DNA of 64,000 nucleotides from Symbiodinium sp. CCMP2592 (Eukaryota; Sar; Dinophyceae; Suessiales; Symbiodiniaceae): the NCBI GenBank assembly GCA_905221615.1, contig CAJNDT010003101.1, forward strand, positions 1 to 64,000. The letters are read 5' to 3'. The notes under the pieces were generated by a model. That model ran no database searches, was not told the origin of the DNA, and saw nothing but the letters and a program-made list of their open reading frames with translations. Below are positions 42,276 to 54,349 of the stretch, piece after piece (position 1 is the stretch's first letter; every line of letters starts with the position of its first letter). The translations under genes and the position numbers were made by a program.

Positions 42276-42434
42276 CGCACCTCTCAATGCAAACCTTCCA
42301 CTAAGAAAAGACCTCAACCAAGACAAAGATAGTCCTGAACCCTGAACCCGTAAAAAAACTCCCAAAACCGTTAAATGTACCCTAAACGCCCCAAACCCGT
42401 ACAATACACCCCTAAACCCCCTAAAATCGGACAC

Positions 42435-42482
42435 CGAGATGCGAGATGTAGAGGGGGCCTCAGGCTCCTTCGCGCCGTCATC
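42435..42482 (-). CDS. candidate exon, Ser/Glu/Pro-rich
   Basis: DDGAKEPEAPSTSRIS (16 codons) between CCCTAAACCCAG and TCG|GTGTCC. The acceptor is the end of a 260-bp telomere-like array, so the C-rich strand supplies the pyrimidine tract. Confidence 0.65.
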
Positions 42483-42483
42483 C

Positions 42484-42746
42484 TGGGTTTAGGGTTTAGG
42501 TTTTTAGGGTTTAGGTTTTTAGGGTTTAGGGTTTTAGGGTTTTAGGGTTTAGGGTTTAGGGTTTAGGTTTTTAGGGTTTTAGGGTTTAGGGTTTAGGGTT
42601 TAGGGTTTAGGGTTTAGGTTTTTAGGGTTTAGGGTTTAAGGGTTTTAGGGTTTAGGGTTTAGGGTTTTAGGGTTTAGGGTTTTAGGGTTTTAGGGTTTAG
42701 GGTTTAGGTTTTTAGGGTTTAGGGTTTAAGGGTTTAGGGTTTAGCT
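42484..42746 (+). repeat. TTTAGGG array
   Basis: About 36 units, many as TTTTAGGG or GGTTTTTAGGG, the longest G-strand array here. Confidence 0.95.
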
Positions 42747-43017
42747 CACACGCTCTTTTCTCCCGTATCCATCAAGGAACATACCTTAAACCATATGAGG
42801 GATCCTACTCTAATTTAAAGCATATTCCTTAATTAGAATATTGGAAGGTCCGGGATCAGGGATCGCAATATTAGGGTACCCAAAATGGTACCATAATTGT
42901 GACAACTACCCATTTGTAGAAGCAACCTCTAGAAAAGACTGCAATTGATTGAACTTTAGGACAGCGAAACCACAATCTGACTCCTACTCAGTAACACTGG
43001 ATCCTCAATCCTATACC

Positions 43018-43094
43018 TTACCTGGATCCTGAAGAACCTACCTGTTTAGGGTTCCCTATCATGATTTCCTTATATAAATCCTTAAAAGGTGGGT
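43018..43094. repeat. fold-back element, family H
   Basis: TTACCTGGATCCTGAAGAAC at the left, family core CTTATATAAATCC, right end eroded. Confidence 0.75.
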
Positions 43095-43150
43095 TGTTTT
43101 CGGGGGGTCAAAGTACAGCTTGAAAGGCTCAGGAAGGGAACCTGAACCTA

Positions 43151-43244
43151 TACTGAACTTAGAACCCTAGCAAAGATTATAGTTTTAGCTGTTTCTTAGG
43201 GATTACAATAAACAAAACTTAAAAATATTTCTAAGTACCCCCTA
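43151..43244. repeat. dispersed repeat, family M
   Basis: TACTGAACTTAGAACCCTAG to TTTCTAAGTACCCCCTAG. Confidence 0.8.
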
Positions 43245-43458
43245 GGAACAATACCCTTCTCAGACCTTGTAAGACACGTTCTAACACCCTTCCTGCAGAG
43301 ACCCTGAACCCGACACGCGCCGAAAACCCTCACCCTAAAACCATGAACCTGACAACAGTAAGTACTCGTGGTATAATAGGAATTTTAGAGGGCTCTAATA
43401 TAATCCTTATGGTCACCCTAAATGCCCCGAAACATAACATCCTAAGATCCTGAAACCC

Positions 43459-43573
43459 TACAGTAAACCCCATAAAGTTGGAAACCGGATTAAGGACAAA
43501 TAGTGCTGGGGTTCCCAATGCATTACTCTTACTGATTGAGGCTATTGGGTTTGAAACTTTTAGGCGTCTACTG
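43459..43573. repeat. fold-back element, family B, diverged
   Basis: ACAGTAAACCCCATAAAGTT to ACTTTTAGGCGTCTACTG. Contains ATAGTGCTGGGG as in the second subtype. Confidence 0.65.
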
Positions 43574-43965
43574 CAAAGCCAAAGACCCTGACAACCCTCA
43601 ACCCCAAACCCATAACATCCTAAGATCCTGAAGCCTGACACCCTAAACCCTAAGACCCTGACAACCCTCAACCGTAAACGCCCCAAACACCCAAAGCTCT
43701 GAAAACCTAAATGCCCTCACACATGACATCCTAAGATCCTGAAACCCTAAACCCTAAGACCCTAAATTACCTTAGACCCTAAACCACCCTTGTCCTTTTC
43801 GAAATAATAGACAGAGCCCTATATCTGTATCCCTTAGTAGGAGTTATTTAAGAAGGTCTACTAGCCGGTCTGTTTATTCTTTTGGGGGAACCATGAAACA
43901 GGACAAGGATGCCCTAAACGCCCGAAACCCCTCCGCTGGCGCCGACCCCCCCACCCGGCCTCGAC

Positions 43966-44004
43966 CTCCGCACCGTTGAGCAGCATGCTGGCAGACTCTG
44001 GATC
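43966..44004 (-). CDS. candidate micro-exon
   Basis: DPESASMLLNGAE between CAACACAAG and GAG|GTCGAGG; open to a second donor at 43946. CCCTAAA precedes the acceptor, and the array 44017-44175 lies behind it. Confidence 0.55.
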
Positions 44005-44016
44005 CTTGTGTTGAGA

Positions 44017-44175
44017 GTTTAGGGTTTAGGGTTTTAGGGTTTTAGGGTTTAGGACTTATAGGGCTCAGGGTTTTAGGATTTAGGGTTTTAGGGTTTTAAG
44101 GTTTAGGGTTTTGGGCTTAGGGTTTAGGGTGAGGATTAATGTTTAGGGGTTTAGGGGTTCAGGGATTTAGGGTTT
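44017..44175 (+). repeat. TTTAGGG array, degenerate
   Basis: TTTAGGG, TTTTAGGG and TTTAGGACT-type units. Confidence 0.85.
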
Positions 44176-44233
44176 AGAGATTCTTGGGTCTAGGGCTTTA
44201 GGGGATCCTTGGGTTGAGGGTGGGGATTATTGT

Positions 44234-44345
44234 CTAGGATACCCAGTAACCTAAGAAGAAAAAGGCATCTCTTTTTGGTATTGGGTAACTTTATAAGGAA
44301 TCTAGGACTACAAAAGGGGAAAAAGGGTACTACTGGGCATCCTAG
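44234..44345. repeat. fold-back element, family E, with 4-bp duplication
   Basis: CTAGGATACCCAGTAACCTA to CTACTGGGCATCCTAG. TTGT flanks both ends (44230-44233, 44346-44349). Confidence 0.9.
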
Positions 44346-44957
44346 TTGTTTAGGAGTTTAGGGGTTTTTAGGGATCCTTGGGTCTAGGGTTTTAGTGGAT
44401 TAGGGTTTAGGGGCTTTGGGGTTAGTGGCTTAGAGGTTTAGGGTTCAGGGTTGCGGGTTTAGGGGTTAGGGGTGTAGGGTTTAGAGTTTAGTTAGGGCTT
44501 ATAGAGTTTAAAGATGAAGGTCTTAATGATGAAAAAGGGTTCCTTTGAGGGCTCTATCTACAAAGGTTTCTATAAAGCGTTGTACAACGAAGCCTCTGGA
44601 TCCTGTGCGAAAGTCAATATGAGGCTTTATAAGAGGTTCAATCGTTCGAGTTTCTGATGGCTTCTGCATTACGGGTCTTTCATTCCGGGAATGAGGATTT
44701 CCCGAGCATGCTCAAGAACCTAACAAACTAAGCCAAAAACTCTGGCTACTGTAAAGATGCAGGCAAAAGCTCTCACTCACGGCTTGGGGTTTACCTAAGA
44801 TTATCGGGATTAAGGTTTAGAGTTGCTCTTTCTTTTGTGATTCCTGTTAGCACTCCCCAAGCCACATACATTCACCCCAGAACCATTGATGTTGCTGATA
44901 CTGTTCTTGGGAACTCGGTGGCGCGGAAGCAGAAACAAAAACGTGTGTTGATCACAC

Positions 44958-45017
44958 CGGGACTCCTTGGTAGCCATCTTTGCCAGAGTGCCGTATGCAA
45001 GGGATTGTGTCAGCGGG
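44958..45017 (-). CDS. candidate exon, possibly related to 9419-9485
   Basis: From ACCGGAAG: PLTQSLAYGTLAKMATKES, donor CG|GTGTGATC (60 nt). Its end GTLAKMATKES aligns with GTLIAMSTKER of the exon at 9419, with the same end phase and a GTGT donor in both. Confidence 0.5.
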
Positions 45018-45599
45018 CTTCCGGTTGGACCAAAACGGCTTGTTACATCGCAGAAGCAGCTGCTACTGGGTAGGCTGTAGCTCAAGGCTCCCGGTTGCAG
45101 TGTTCTCAGACATCATAATTTTTGGCCGCAATAGCAAACCACGACGGGCCACGACTATACCTGACGGCAGCAGTAGTAATGACTTTTTCTTCGTCCGAGC
45201 TGAAGACCAGGTGCAAGTTCGGAATCCCAGACACTTGTAGTTATGACGAGGGTAATTAATCGTAACAAGAGTCGTGGCAATATGGCGAGCAGCGGACATT
45301 ACGTCAAGAAAATCAGACGGATGAAAGGCAAGTAAGCAGCACGCACCATTATCTCAATGCTGACAGTCGCCAGTGTACCGTTCGTCATGATCTACACGTA
45401 AGTGTTATCATCTGCAACTCAACTTCACCGTCAACCTTATCATCGCCAACACACTGAACAGCATCAGCATTGTCATCGCAGCAACAGCTGCACGATCCCA
45501 GTCATCGTCATCATGCTCTTATATAGTTTGTTGCCATCAGCATCGTCTATTGTGAGACAACAGACAGCTGTTGTATGCCAGACTACAGACACACCTGCT

Positions 45600-46606
<1,007 letters not shown>

Positions 46607-46703
46607 CCGCACACGCACACGCACACGCACTGACACACTCCAACTGTAAATGCAGCTACTGCGACTCCTGCCTGTACCCCGGAAGCTGCTACCGCTGCTG
46701 CTG

Positions 46704-46726
46704 CGACGACGACGACGACGACGACG

Positions 46727-46768
<42 letters not shown>
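46704..46768 (+). repeat. (GAC)n(TAC)n microsatellite
   Basis: About 7 GAC followed by about 14 TAC triplets. Confidence 0.95.
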
Positions 46769-46882
46769 GTTTTCACGCTTTTGCTCCGCTGATTGTGCGC
46801 TTTTCCAGCTGCGTGGACATAGCGCCTCAGGGATCGTACTACAGAAGCGTAAATTCAGCATAAATCATTCCCAAAATATATT

Positions 46883-46959
46883 ATTGCTCAAGGTTCCTTA
46901 TAAAACTATGCTATAAAGGAGCCCAAAACCCCTATTCTACTTATCAAGGCCCCTATATT
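46883..46959. repeat. fold-back element, family D, partial, inverted orientation
   Basis: Contains GCCCAAAACCCCTATTCTA and ends ATCAAGGCCCCTATA. Confidence 0.7.
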
Positions 46960-47218
46960 GCAACTTCGCCAAAGGAGCCCTGCTTTGAAGGATCGGGGGC
47001 CGAGGCACAAGTGCTGTTTTCGACCTACAGGCGCCCTAGTTGGGGTCACTGCTGCTCTCATGAGGACCCTCAAAGGGGGGTAGGGGGGGGTCCTTAATGC
47101 CTATAACAAGGAGTCAGTAAAGCCTATGTAAGGAAGTATAGTCCCCTAAGTGCTCTTTACCTGTGTTATCATCTACCTGATGAGCCTTCTGATCTTTAGG
47201 CGATGCACAACCTTATGG

Positions 47219-47247
47219 GGAGAGAGAGAGAGAGAGAGAGAGAGAGC
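47219..47247 (+). repeat. (GA)n microsatellite
   Basis: About 14 GA units. Confidence 0.95.
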
Positions 47248-47407
47248 ATTCTGTGTCTCAATATGGTGGGTTTTGGAGTAGGGTGTTGCGAAGTATACAT
47301 TGTTTTCCTTGTGAAGTTGGGCCTGCATGTATCTGGGGCAACAGTCGTGATAGAAAACAGATCCATACATTAAAGAGAACCCACTGTTCCTGTTTAGGCT
47401 TAGGGTT

Positions 47408-47501
47408 TACCCTCAGGCTCCAAAGTAGTTCCTTTTTGGGGTTAATATATAGAATCCTATAAGGTAATCCCAAAAAGGAACTACTATGGAGCTTCTGGGT
47501 A
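47408..47501. repeat. fold-back element, family K
   Basis: TACCCTCAGGCTCCAAAGTA to CTATGGAGCTTCTGGGTA. Confidence 0.85.
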
Positions 47502-47610
47502 GTTAGGGATAGCTACTTCATATAGTGCGCACACCATGCAAAAAGATGCCGAAAACTGTGTAAACCTAGGCTCAAAATGTCCCAAGCACTTCGGCCTCTA
47601 AACTAACCAC

Positions 47611-47714
47611 AGAGCCCAATACCCTTTAATTAAGGAATATGGCTTAAATTGTAAAGGGCTTCATATTATGATTTAAGCTATATTCCTTAATTAAGGAGTA
47701 ATGGGCTCTCTGGG
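47611..47714. repeat. fold-back element, family G, second subtype
   Basis: AGAGCCCAATACCCTTTAAT to AAGGAGTAATGGGCTCTCT. Confidence 0.75.
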
Positions 47715-47998
47715 TATGACTGAGTCTTTTGTCATACACGTTCGAAGGCTTGTTCAGAATCGGAGCTCAATTTAGGATTTGGTGATTACGGTTTCGGGCA
47801 GAGAGCAACATCACGGCCGCAAACCTTAACGCTCTAGCCCTCAAAGCTTGATCCTTTTCTAGCCAACCATGCTTCAAGGACTGCAATCACAAGACTTATC
47901 TGCGCCTCTCAGCACTAGAAGGCAGCAAGGGCCTCAAACAATGACCCTACCCGAAAGCCCCTTCGGACCCTAAAAACTTAAACCCTAAACCCCTACAC

Positions 47999-48100
47999 GG
48001 AACTCCAGAAAGTTGGAATATGGTTTCATGGTAGGATACCCTATAATTTACCATAGAAGGGTTAGGATAATCATATTGCAACTTTCTGGCTTTTACCTTA
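47999..48100. repeat. fold-back element, family B
   Basis: GGAACTCCAGAAAGTTGGAA to CAACTTTCTGGCTTTTACC. Confidence 0.85.
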
Positions 48101-48219
48101 AACCCTTAACCGTGCTTCGGGAGAAACCCCACACCCGAGGATCCAAACCTGCCAACTGCAGAACTCAAACCGCCAGTTTTAAACGGTTTAGGGTTTAGGG
48201 TCTAGTTATCTGGCGCCTA

Positions 48220-48325
48220 CCCAGAGACTCCAACACCCCTTAATTAAGGAATATTCCGTAAACTATAGTAGGATCCCTAGTAGGTTTTAAGGAATATATT
48301 CCTGAATTAAAGGATAGTCTCTGGG
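48220..48325. repeat. fold-back element, family G, second subtype
   Basis: CCCAGAGACTCCAACACCCC to AAAGGATAGTCTCTGGG, flanked by TA and TG. Confidence 0.8.
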
Positions 48326-48404
48326 TGCCCTAACCCCCAGGACCTCAAGTCACCCCCGAAAAATAAGCTGTCGGCCTTTGAAACCTCCGTCCTAAACCCT
48401 AAAC

Positions 48405-48507
48405 CTTGGAAGCTGCCCCCACCCTGTAATAGTGACTATAAGGATTATATTAGGGCCCTATTTTATTCCTATTATACCACTATTACAGGGTGGGGGCCCC
48501 TTCTATA
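48405..48507. repeat. fold-back element, family J
   Basis: TTGGAAGCTGCCCCCACCC to GGGTGGGGGCCCCTTCTA. Confidence 0.85.
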
Positions 48508-48530
48508 ACCTAAACCCTATCCCAATGGTC

Positions 48531-48627
48531 CAAAGGACACAACAATTAGGTACCCGGGTTTGGGAAAGTAGTTATGTAGTCTACTTTTTTCAGAGTATAT
48601 GATAATTGGGTACTTGGACCCTCAGGG
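48531..48627. repeat. fold-back element, family C
   Basis: CCCAATGGTCCAAAGGACAC to GGTACTTGGACCCTCAGGG. Confidence 0.75.
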
Positions 48628-48952
48628 CTAGTTCCTGAATCCTAAACCCCGAAACACCAAACCCTAATTCCTGGCTCCGAAACCCTAGTTCCTGAACCCT
48701 AAACCCTAAATCTAATCCCAAGCAGCCGCAGATGCTCCCCAGAGTCGCCTCAGAAACTTTTGCTCGGCCACTTTAGGGCCTCGAAAACCCGAACAATACA
48801 GTTTTGGGGTGTGGGGTTTGGGGGTTTAGGGGTTAGGGTTCAGGGTTTAGGGTTTAGTGTAATATGAGTATAACCATATGTACATAGGAACCATGAAGGG
48901 TATAATCCTACCCTGAGGCTCAAACAAAAGAGCCCCAAAGCCTTATGTAGTA

Positions 48953-49064
48953 CTTGGAGGCCCTTTTGACTTAGTAAGTCTACTTAGTATCCCCTAGAAA
49001 CCCTATTATAATCCCCATAACCCACCTTACTAACCCTACTTACTAAGTCAAAAGGGCCTCCAAG
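48953..49064. repeat. fold-back element, family A
   Basis: CTTGGAGGCCCTTTTGACTT to AAAAGGGCCTCCAAG, flanked by TA on both sides. Confidence 0.9.
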
Positions 49065-49440
49065 TATGGTCTCTGGGCCGCACGACCTGAAAACTGTGAG
49101 TCCTGAGAGCCTCCAGGTTAGGGTTTACGGCCTCGAAGTAGGGTTTAGGGTTTAGGGTTTAGGGTTTCAAAAAAAGAGCCTGGGGCCTTTCTTTGCTTTA
49201 GTATGTTTTGGCAATAGGGCTTCAGAATCATGCGCTTAGTGTTTAGGGTTAAAGGATATTACAGATCGAAGTGAGCTTCAGTCGGAAGCGGGGCTTTCTG
49301 CAAGAAAGGCCATGTTCATCAAGGGGCCTTAAATAAGTCGAACAGGTTGGTGGGGTATGTTGTTGGTAACGATTCAGGCAGGCTTCTACAAGGGCACCCC
49401 ACCTTCCGGGTTTCGTGTCGACGACGCAGCCTTTCCATAA

Positions 49441-49545
49441 TATAGGGGCCTTAACAATTAGACTAGGGTTTTGGGGTATCTTACACTATAAAAACTATCA
49501 TAAGGAGCTTCCAAAATAGTATAGGTAATTACTAAGGCCCCTATA
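49441..49545. repeat. fold-back element, family D
   Basis: TATAGGGGCCTTAACAATTA to TAATTACTAAGGCCCCTATA. It lies in the intron just after exon 49564-49655. Confidence 0.9.
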
Positions 49546-49563
49546 GTGCCCTACTAAGGCCAC

Positions 49564-49655
49564 CGCGAAAGAAGTGGTCATGTAGCTGGCAACAGTCACG
49601 ATGTTCAGGACAGAGGCGGCGCACAATCCTTGCAAGCAGAGGCTTCGATTGCCAA
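49564..49655 (-). CDS. duplicated gene, copy 2, exon d
   Basis: After acceptor ACACGCAG: GNRSLCLQGLCAASVLNIVT then VASYMTTSFA, donor GCG|GTGGCC (92 nt). It matches copy 1 exon 5958-6056 over QGLCAA and the following 18 residues (hydrophobic positions, Tyr and Thr-Ser conserved). The start phase does not match the upstream exon as drawn, so its acceptor or the previous donor may be a few bases off. Confidence 0.75.
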
Positions 49656-49902
49656 CTGCGTGTTGCGTGAAGAAACAAAAAAAACGCTGATGATTCCCAC
49701 GGTACCAACGACGCGCTCGTAGCAACAGCACGCCAGGAAGAGCCCTAAACTCTTAGCCCCAATAGACCGCAATGAACTCCCACGAGGCCCTAAGCCTTAA
49801 TTGTGGATCCGAACTTGCCAACCCACAGTCGACTCCGCCCTCCAAGCCCTCATCAGACTTCGTAGCTACAGGCCCCCGCAAATCCGGGGCCACACCTGAT
49901 GT

Positions 49903-50003
49903 GGGAGTTTCCGAAAATTAGGGTACCTTAGTATGGGGACCTTATAATAAGGATCCTACTATTTAGGGTACTATATTAGGGTCCCCTATTTTCAGAAACT
50001 CCC
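49903..50003. repeat. fold-back element, family F, with 4-bp duplication
   Basis: GGGAGTTTCCGAAAATTAGG to TATTTTCAGAAACTCCC. ATGT flanks both ends (49899-49902, 50004-50007). Confidence 0.95.
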
Positions 50004-50037
50004 ATGTCTGTCTCAAGCTCATGCCCCTAATGCTGAC

Positions 50038-50123
50038 GAAGGAACTCTGCTGCAACGCATCGGAAAATCGCAGTGTGCCTGGGCAGTTGATCACGCTGAG
50101 GCTGATGAGCGTTGATGCGATAC
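50038..50123 (-). CDS. duplicated gene, copy 2, exon c (second half of Cys module)
   Basis: After acceptor GCTCAG, split codon GT, then IASTLISLSVINCPGTLRFS and DALQQSSF (86 nt), donor TTC|GTCAGC. Identical to copy 1 (7033-7124) over LSVINCPG. With 51369-51416 it makes a second C-x24-C module. A family F element lies just downstream and family G just upstream. Confidence 0.8.
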
Positions 50124-50133
50124 CTGAGCGATA

Positions 50134-50242
50134 CCCAGACCTTCCAAAATCCCTTAATTAAGGAATATACCTTAATTCATACTAGGGATCCTAGTATAAT
50201 TTAAGGTATATTCCTTAATTAAGGGATTTTGGAAGGTCTGGG
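50134..50242. repeat. fold-back element, family G
   Basis: CCCAGACCTTCCAAAATCCC to GGGATTTTGGAAGGTCTGGG, perfect 20-bp ends, TA on both sides. It lies 10 bp from the acceptor of exon 50038-50123. Confidence 0.95.
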
Positions 50243-50572
50243 TAGTCATGACTGTTCAAGGGGAGTCGGGTTCTTTCATGCGATGATGAGGACAATCACA
50301 AATCAGGCGATCTGATGCTTGTCTAGGTTTTCGGGCTTGAGGATGTAGGTGTGGCGTTTGATGGTGTAGGGTTCCTGGAGTTTCGGAAGATTTTGCAAAT
50401 GGGATAGAGTCTCCCGGCGTGCTGATTTGGGCATGCGCGCCGGTATGGATCTTGAACTTTCCTTCGCTATAAGTCAACCCCAAACCCTGCAAGCTAATCC
50501 CTGAGTCACTGAACCTCTAAACCCGGCGCCCTTAACCGCCCACCGCCCTACTAAACCCTACCATGACCCCAA

Positions 50573-50633
50573 ATGACTTACCGTTTTAAAGGACTTATAT
50601 AAGGAAATCATAATAGGGAACCCTAAAAAGGCC
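50573..50633. repeat. family H fragment
   Basis: GACTTACCGTTTTAAAGGAC to AGGGAACCCTAAAAAGG; both outer ends missing. Confidence 0.65.
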
Positions 50634-50638
50634 CTAAA

Positions 50639-50760
50639 TCAAAGGGGAAAAGGAGGAACCCTTAATGGGGACCCCTACCCTATAATGGGCTATATAATGG
50701 GCTATATTAAGGGTATTTACCTAGGGGTCCCCATTAAGGGTCCCTCCTTTTCCCCTTTGA
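50639..50760. repeat. fold-back element, family I
   Basis: TCAAAGGGGAAAAGGAGG to CCTCCTTTTCCCCTTTGA. CTAAA flanks both ends (50634-50638, 50761-50765). Confidence 0.9.
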
Positions 50761-51114
50761 CTAAAGACGACTTAGCCCTAAACCCTAAACCCTAAACCCA
50801 AAACCCTATTATGATAATAGGGAACCCCAAAAAGGCCCTAGAGACTTAGCCGGAAGACCGGCCCTAAACTTCAAATCATAATCCGAACTCCCGACGCAAA
50901 CCCAGGAAATCCCAACTCTCCTGGAGAGGGCGCCTTGGGAAGGGGTCGCAAAAGCCTACAAGTAGGTTTAGGGTTTAGTGGGGTATTTAGGGCCTTGACT
51001 GGCTATAGTTAACTAGGTGGGGCTTTTGAAGCCTTTGAAAAATATCAGTAAATTAGATCCTCTTAACCCCAAAAGGGGAAAATATAAAATGTCCCAAAGC
51101 CCTACCTAATTAAT

Positions 51115-51149
51115 TATATATGTATATATACGTATATATATATATATAC
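51115..51149. repeat. (TA)n microsatellite
   Basis: TATATA with TGTA and CGTA interruptions. Confidence 0.9.
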
Positions 51150-51233
51150 GGACGCCGACTGGAGACCGGAACAAATAAGATCACAGTTACAACGACGCCG
51201 AAGAAGGTGGATCCCTGATGTAATGAAAGAGCA

Positions 51234-51322
51234 CCCAAAGGGTCCAAGTATCATTCTGGTATATACTTATAAGGCATTTTGGGGTCTAAGTATATACCAT
51301 GATGATACTTGGACCCTTTGGG
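51234..51322. repeat. fold-back element, family C
   Basis: CCCAAAGGGTCCAAGTATCA to ATGATACTTGGACCCTTTGGG; arms of about 35 bp. Confidence 0.9.
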
Positions 51323-51368
51323 ACATATACACACACACACACACACATCTACCATGTAACAAAGCAGC

Positions 51369-51416
51369 TCGCAGAAGAGATTGCGCCGGTGATATCGATG
51401 ATGCACTGATTCTTCC
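51369..51416 (-). CDS. duplicated gene, copy 2, exon b (first half of Cys module)
   Basis: 48 nt after CCCAGCAG: KNQCIIDITGAISSA, one base, apparent GC donor (A|GCTGCTT). Same length, phases and donor type as copy 1 exon 7910-7957. Joining to GT of exon 50038-50123 gives Ser in frame. Preservation of length and phase with changed codons argues for selection. Confidence 0.8.
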
Positions 51417-52024
51417 CTGCTGGGCGTAGAGCTTCAGGGCAATACAGGAAAAGAGGGTTTGAAGGTTCAGGATGCAAGTTTCGGTTTAAGCTTCTGTCGT
51501 GCGAGCGCAGCTCCATAGGCCTTCTACAAAGCTTACAGAAGCTATCGCAGTCACTCTTAGACTCTTATGCTGGGGCTTTACTTTAGGGAGGCTCCAGGGT
51601 CTCGAGGAATTGGGGAAGCGAGAGGAGCCGAGAGGTATGGGCCTACAGGTTGGGGTTGGGGGTCTAGGTATTAGGGTGCTGATACTCAAGATCCCGCTAA
51701 ATTGGGTCTACCACGCTCCCCCGATCTGCTAGAAATCCCGAATCTTGAATGCATGCTATCGCCGACGGAAGCGATGACGCCTAAACCCATGCCAACAACT
51801 GCAGTCCCAAGCCCTACATAGCCCTAAAGCCCCAATCTACAACTGAAACAAGCACCCTCCGAAAACGAAGTGATTTTAAAGACGACAGTTTATAGAATGT
51901 TGACTTGGCAGGATCGGTTATCCGAATAGACGCGGGCCTTAACAACTAGAATGGGCTTGTTGGGTATATTACAATTTTATCTGCAGAAAGGAAAGGACTC
52001 CTTCCTTGGAAAACATCATACTAA

Positions 52025-52130
52025 TCCTCACCCTAAACCCTAAATCCTGGACCCTAAACCCTAAACCCTAAATCCTAAACCTGAACCCTAAATCCTTAGA
52101 AATCCTAAACCCTAAAGCCCTAAACCCCAG
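52025..52130 (-). repeat. CCCTAAA array, degenerate
   Basis: CCCTAAATCC and CCTGAACC variants, on the donor side of exon 52142-52183. Confidence 0.85.
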
Positions 52131-52141
52131 ACCTGACTCAC

Positions 52142-52183
52142 CAGATTCGGCGAGATTTTGGGGATCGCAGTCCTGGGCTTGAG
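52142..52183 (-). CDS. duplicated gene, copy 2, additional exon
   Basis: LKPRTAIPKISPNL (14 codons, phase 0 at both ends) with consensus donor CTG|GTGAGT. The frame is open upstream as FDE before acceptor CGACGAG. It lies between exons a and b of copy 2; a doubtful match in copy 1 is at 8640-8705. Confidence 0.7.
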
Positions 52184-52265
52184 CTCGTCGAAGTTTATTT
52201 TTTTTAGGGTCTACGCCCTCGGCTTTTCTGGACTTTGGGTAAGGCTGATAAAGCTTTAGGATTTT

Positions 52266-52360
52266 CCAAGGGTAAAAGGAGGGACCCTTTATAAGGAACC
52301 CTAGGGATATACCCCTAATATAGCCAATATATACCCATGATATAGCCCATTATAGGGTAG
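52266..52360. repeat. fold-back element, family I, right end lost
   Basis: CCAAGGGTAAAAGGAGGGAC with the family interior, ending in ATTATAGGGTAGGG. Confidence 0.7.
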
Positions 52361-52380
52361 GGTTTAGATGGGTTTAATCA

Positions 52381-52473
52381 CCCAGAGGCTCCATAGTAGT
52401 TCCTTTTTGGGATTACCCTATAGAATTTTATATATGAGCCCCAAAAAAGGAACCACTATGGAGCCTCCGGGTA
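52381..52473. repeat. fold-back element, family K
   Basis: CCCAGAGGCTCCATAGTAGT to CACTATGGAGCCTCCGGG, with TAATCA and TAATGA outside the ends. Confidence 0.85.
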
Positions 52474-52970
52474 ATGATTCTTTATCATTCAAGGCTTGCG
52501 TGAAGCGGTTTGGGGGGTTGGGATTTTTTGACAAGGTTAAGGTTCTGTTGAGTTTTGGACAGCTGGCTTGGAGTTTGGTCTCTGCAAGACCAGTCTAGCC
52601 CAGCCAGTGAGAAAATGAAGAAAGTCGGGCACGGACTTTCCTGAGTTCCTTTTGTTTCGCGTCGGGTTGGGAAAGCCCCTCAAGCTATACTCCCCGACGC
52701 TACTAGTATTTCCCCCCAGGGCACCGTTTAGGCATGGTGTTCCAACAGACAACCCATCCTTAACAAGGATCAGTTGCTTTCAATCAAGGTTACCTAAAGC
52801 GTCCTTGTCTTCGTCTTCTTCCAGTTCAGGCATAGTTTTCAGCTCGCGATCCTCGTCGTGGCGGGTCGTCGTGGTTGTTGCCGTCTGCTGCGAAAAACAG
52901 CTTTGAGCAGAAGAGAGCCGGATGTGTCTGTCGCCACGCTGCTTGCTGCAGAACCGACATTCGCAATTCA

Positions 52971-53050
52971 GGGGCCTTAATGCTTAGAATGGGGTTTTGC
53001 GGTCCACTATACTATAATTATAGTAAGGAGCCCCCCAAACTAGTACCTAT
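52971..53050. repeat. fold-back element, family D, right end eroded
   Basis: AGGGGCCTTAATGCTTAGAA with the core ACTATACTATAATTATAG. Confidence 0.75.
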
Positions 53051-53354
53051 GTTACTGCAAGTCACTCTCCTCCGACTTCCCAGGAGGTGACATGGGCACA
53101 AAAATGCCACTCAGTGTCCTGACGGACGCTCGCACAAAACGGTGCAAAAAACACTTTCCATGGCCTTTATGCATTTTGGTTCATAGCCATACTCATCGTC
53201 GTAAGTACCTCTTTTGTGTTGATTTATTTATATCACTTGCGTTTCATAGGGGCTCTGAGGTTTTTTTCATTTTACCAGGAATACCACTATGTTTGAGGCC
53301 CTCTTTCTACCCTAGACCCTGAAGCCTAAACTCCTAAACTCAAAGCTCCCAAAC

Positions 53355-53431
53355 CCCAATGCGCATCCCAGGCTCTTCAGCAGCAGTCGCTGCAAGAACG
53401 GCGACTTCGGCGATGCGTGCTGCTGCTTTGC
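53355..53431 (-). CDS. duplicated gene, copy 2, exon a
   Basis: Acceptor CTCCAAG, split codon, KAAARIAEVAVLAATAAEEP then GMRIG, donor GGG|GTTTGGG (77 nt). Matches copy 1 exon 9419-9485 in start phase, acceptor context (CTCC(G)AAG) and first 14 residues. Ala-rich helix. Confidence 0.75.
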
Positions 53432-53978
53432 CTTGGAGAAACAGCCGGGCCCTAGACTAGGCCTTTCAGGATTTCTAGGATTTAGTGTTCATTGTTTTTG
53501 GGTTTAAGGTTTACGGCTTTGATGGGTCTTACGGACGTTAGGATGTTTCATGTTGCCTTGATCCTCACAACCTCCCGCTGGAACTACCTAACTACCCTGT
53601 AGTGCTGCCGGAATACCCACTACAGAGCCCAGCAAAAGGCTGAAGATCTATGATCAATGTGCTCGATCGATCCAAATATAAATCTTTATGTGTATCTATA
53701 TATATACATACATACATATGTACACACATACATAGACACATGGATGCATATTGAGCACTCCTACTCTACATTGTAGATCTCTGCAGGACGGGACCCTAAA
53801 CTTAGGTTCCTTTATGTATCAACTTGAATGACAACGGTGCTCTTTTCCTTTATTCGGATTGAAATGAGGAAACCTTAAACAAGAAAACACAAGTACTGGG
53901 GGGACCGAGTCAACAAACAAACCCCATACTCTGAACCCATCTCCTAAACCTCAGACCCTACACGGACCCCATTTAGAA

Positions 53979-54080
53979 GATCAGGGGACTCAGTAAGCAG
54001 TGTTATAATGGACAGACATACTAACTTCTCGCCTAATGGAGAGGTACTTGTAAGAAACCCTACCAAAAAGTCTCCTGATC
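53979..54080. repeat. family A relative, diverged
   Basis: GATCAGGGGACTCAGTAAGC to GTCTCCTGATC. A left arm of the same subtype recurs at 56931. Confidence 0.6.
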
Positions 54081-54349
54081 CTTTTTCGGCAGATCCTAAA
54101 CTCATGTCACACTAAGCCCCGCGGACACCACTTCCGATACTCACTGAGCCGAGGCACTCATGTCAAAGAAGCAAGCTGCATACTTCCAGTTCCTCTCAGT
54201 CTCCTCGCAATGGGCAGCCCATCACACCACAAGGTCTCCAGTAGCCTTTACAAGCTTCAAGCCCAAGTGCCGTCGATTCCCTAAACCCTGCTTCAAGGAT
54301 CAGCGGAACTAGAAAATCCCAGCTTGTCAATTTGTAAGTAAGCTTGACA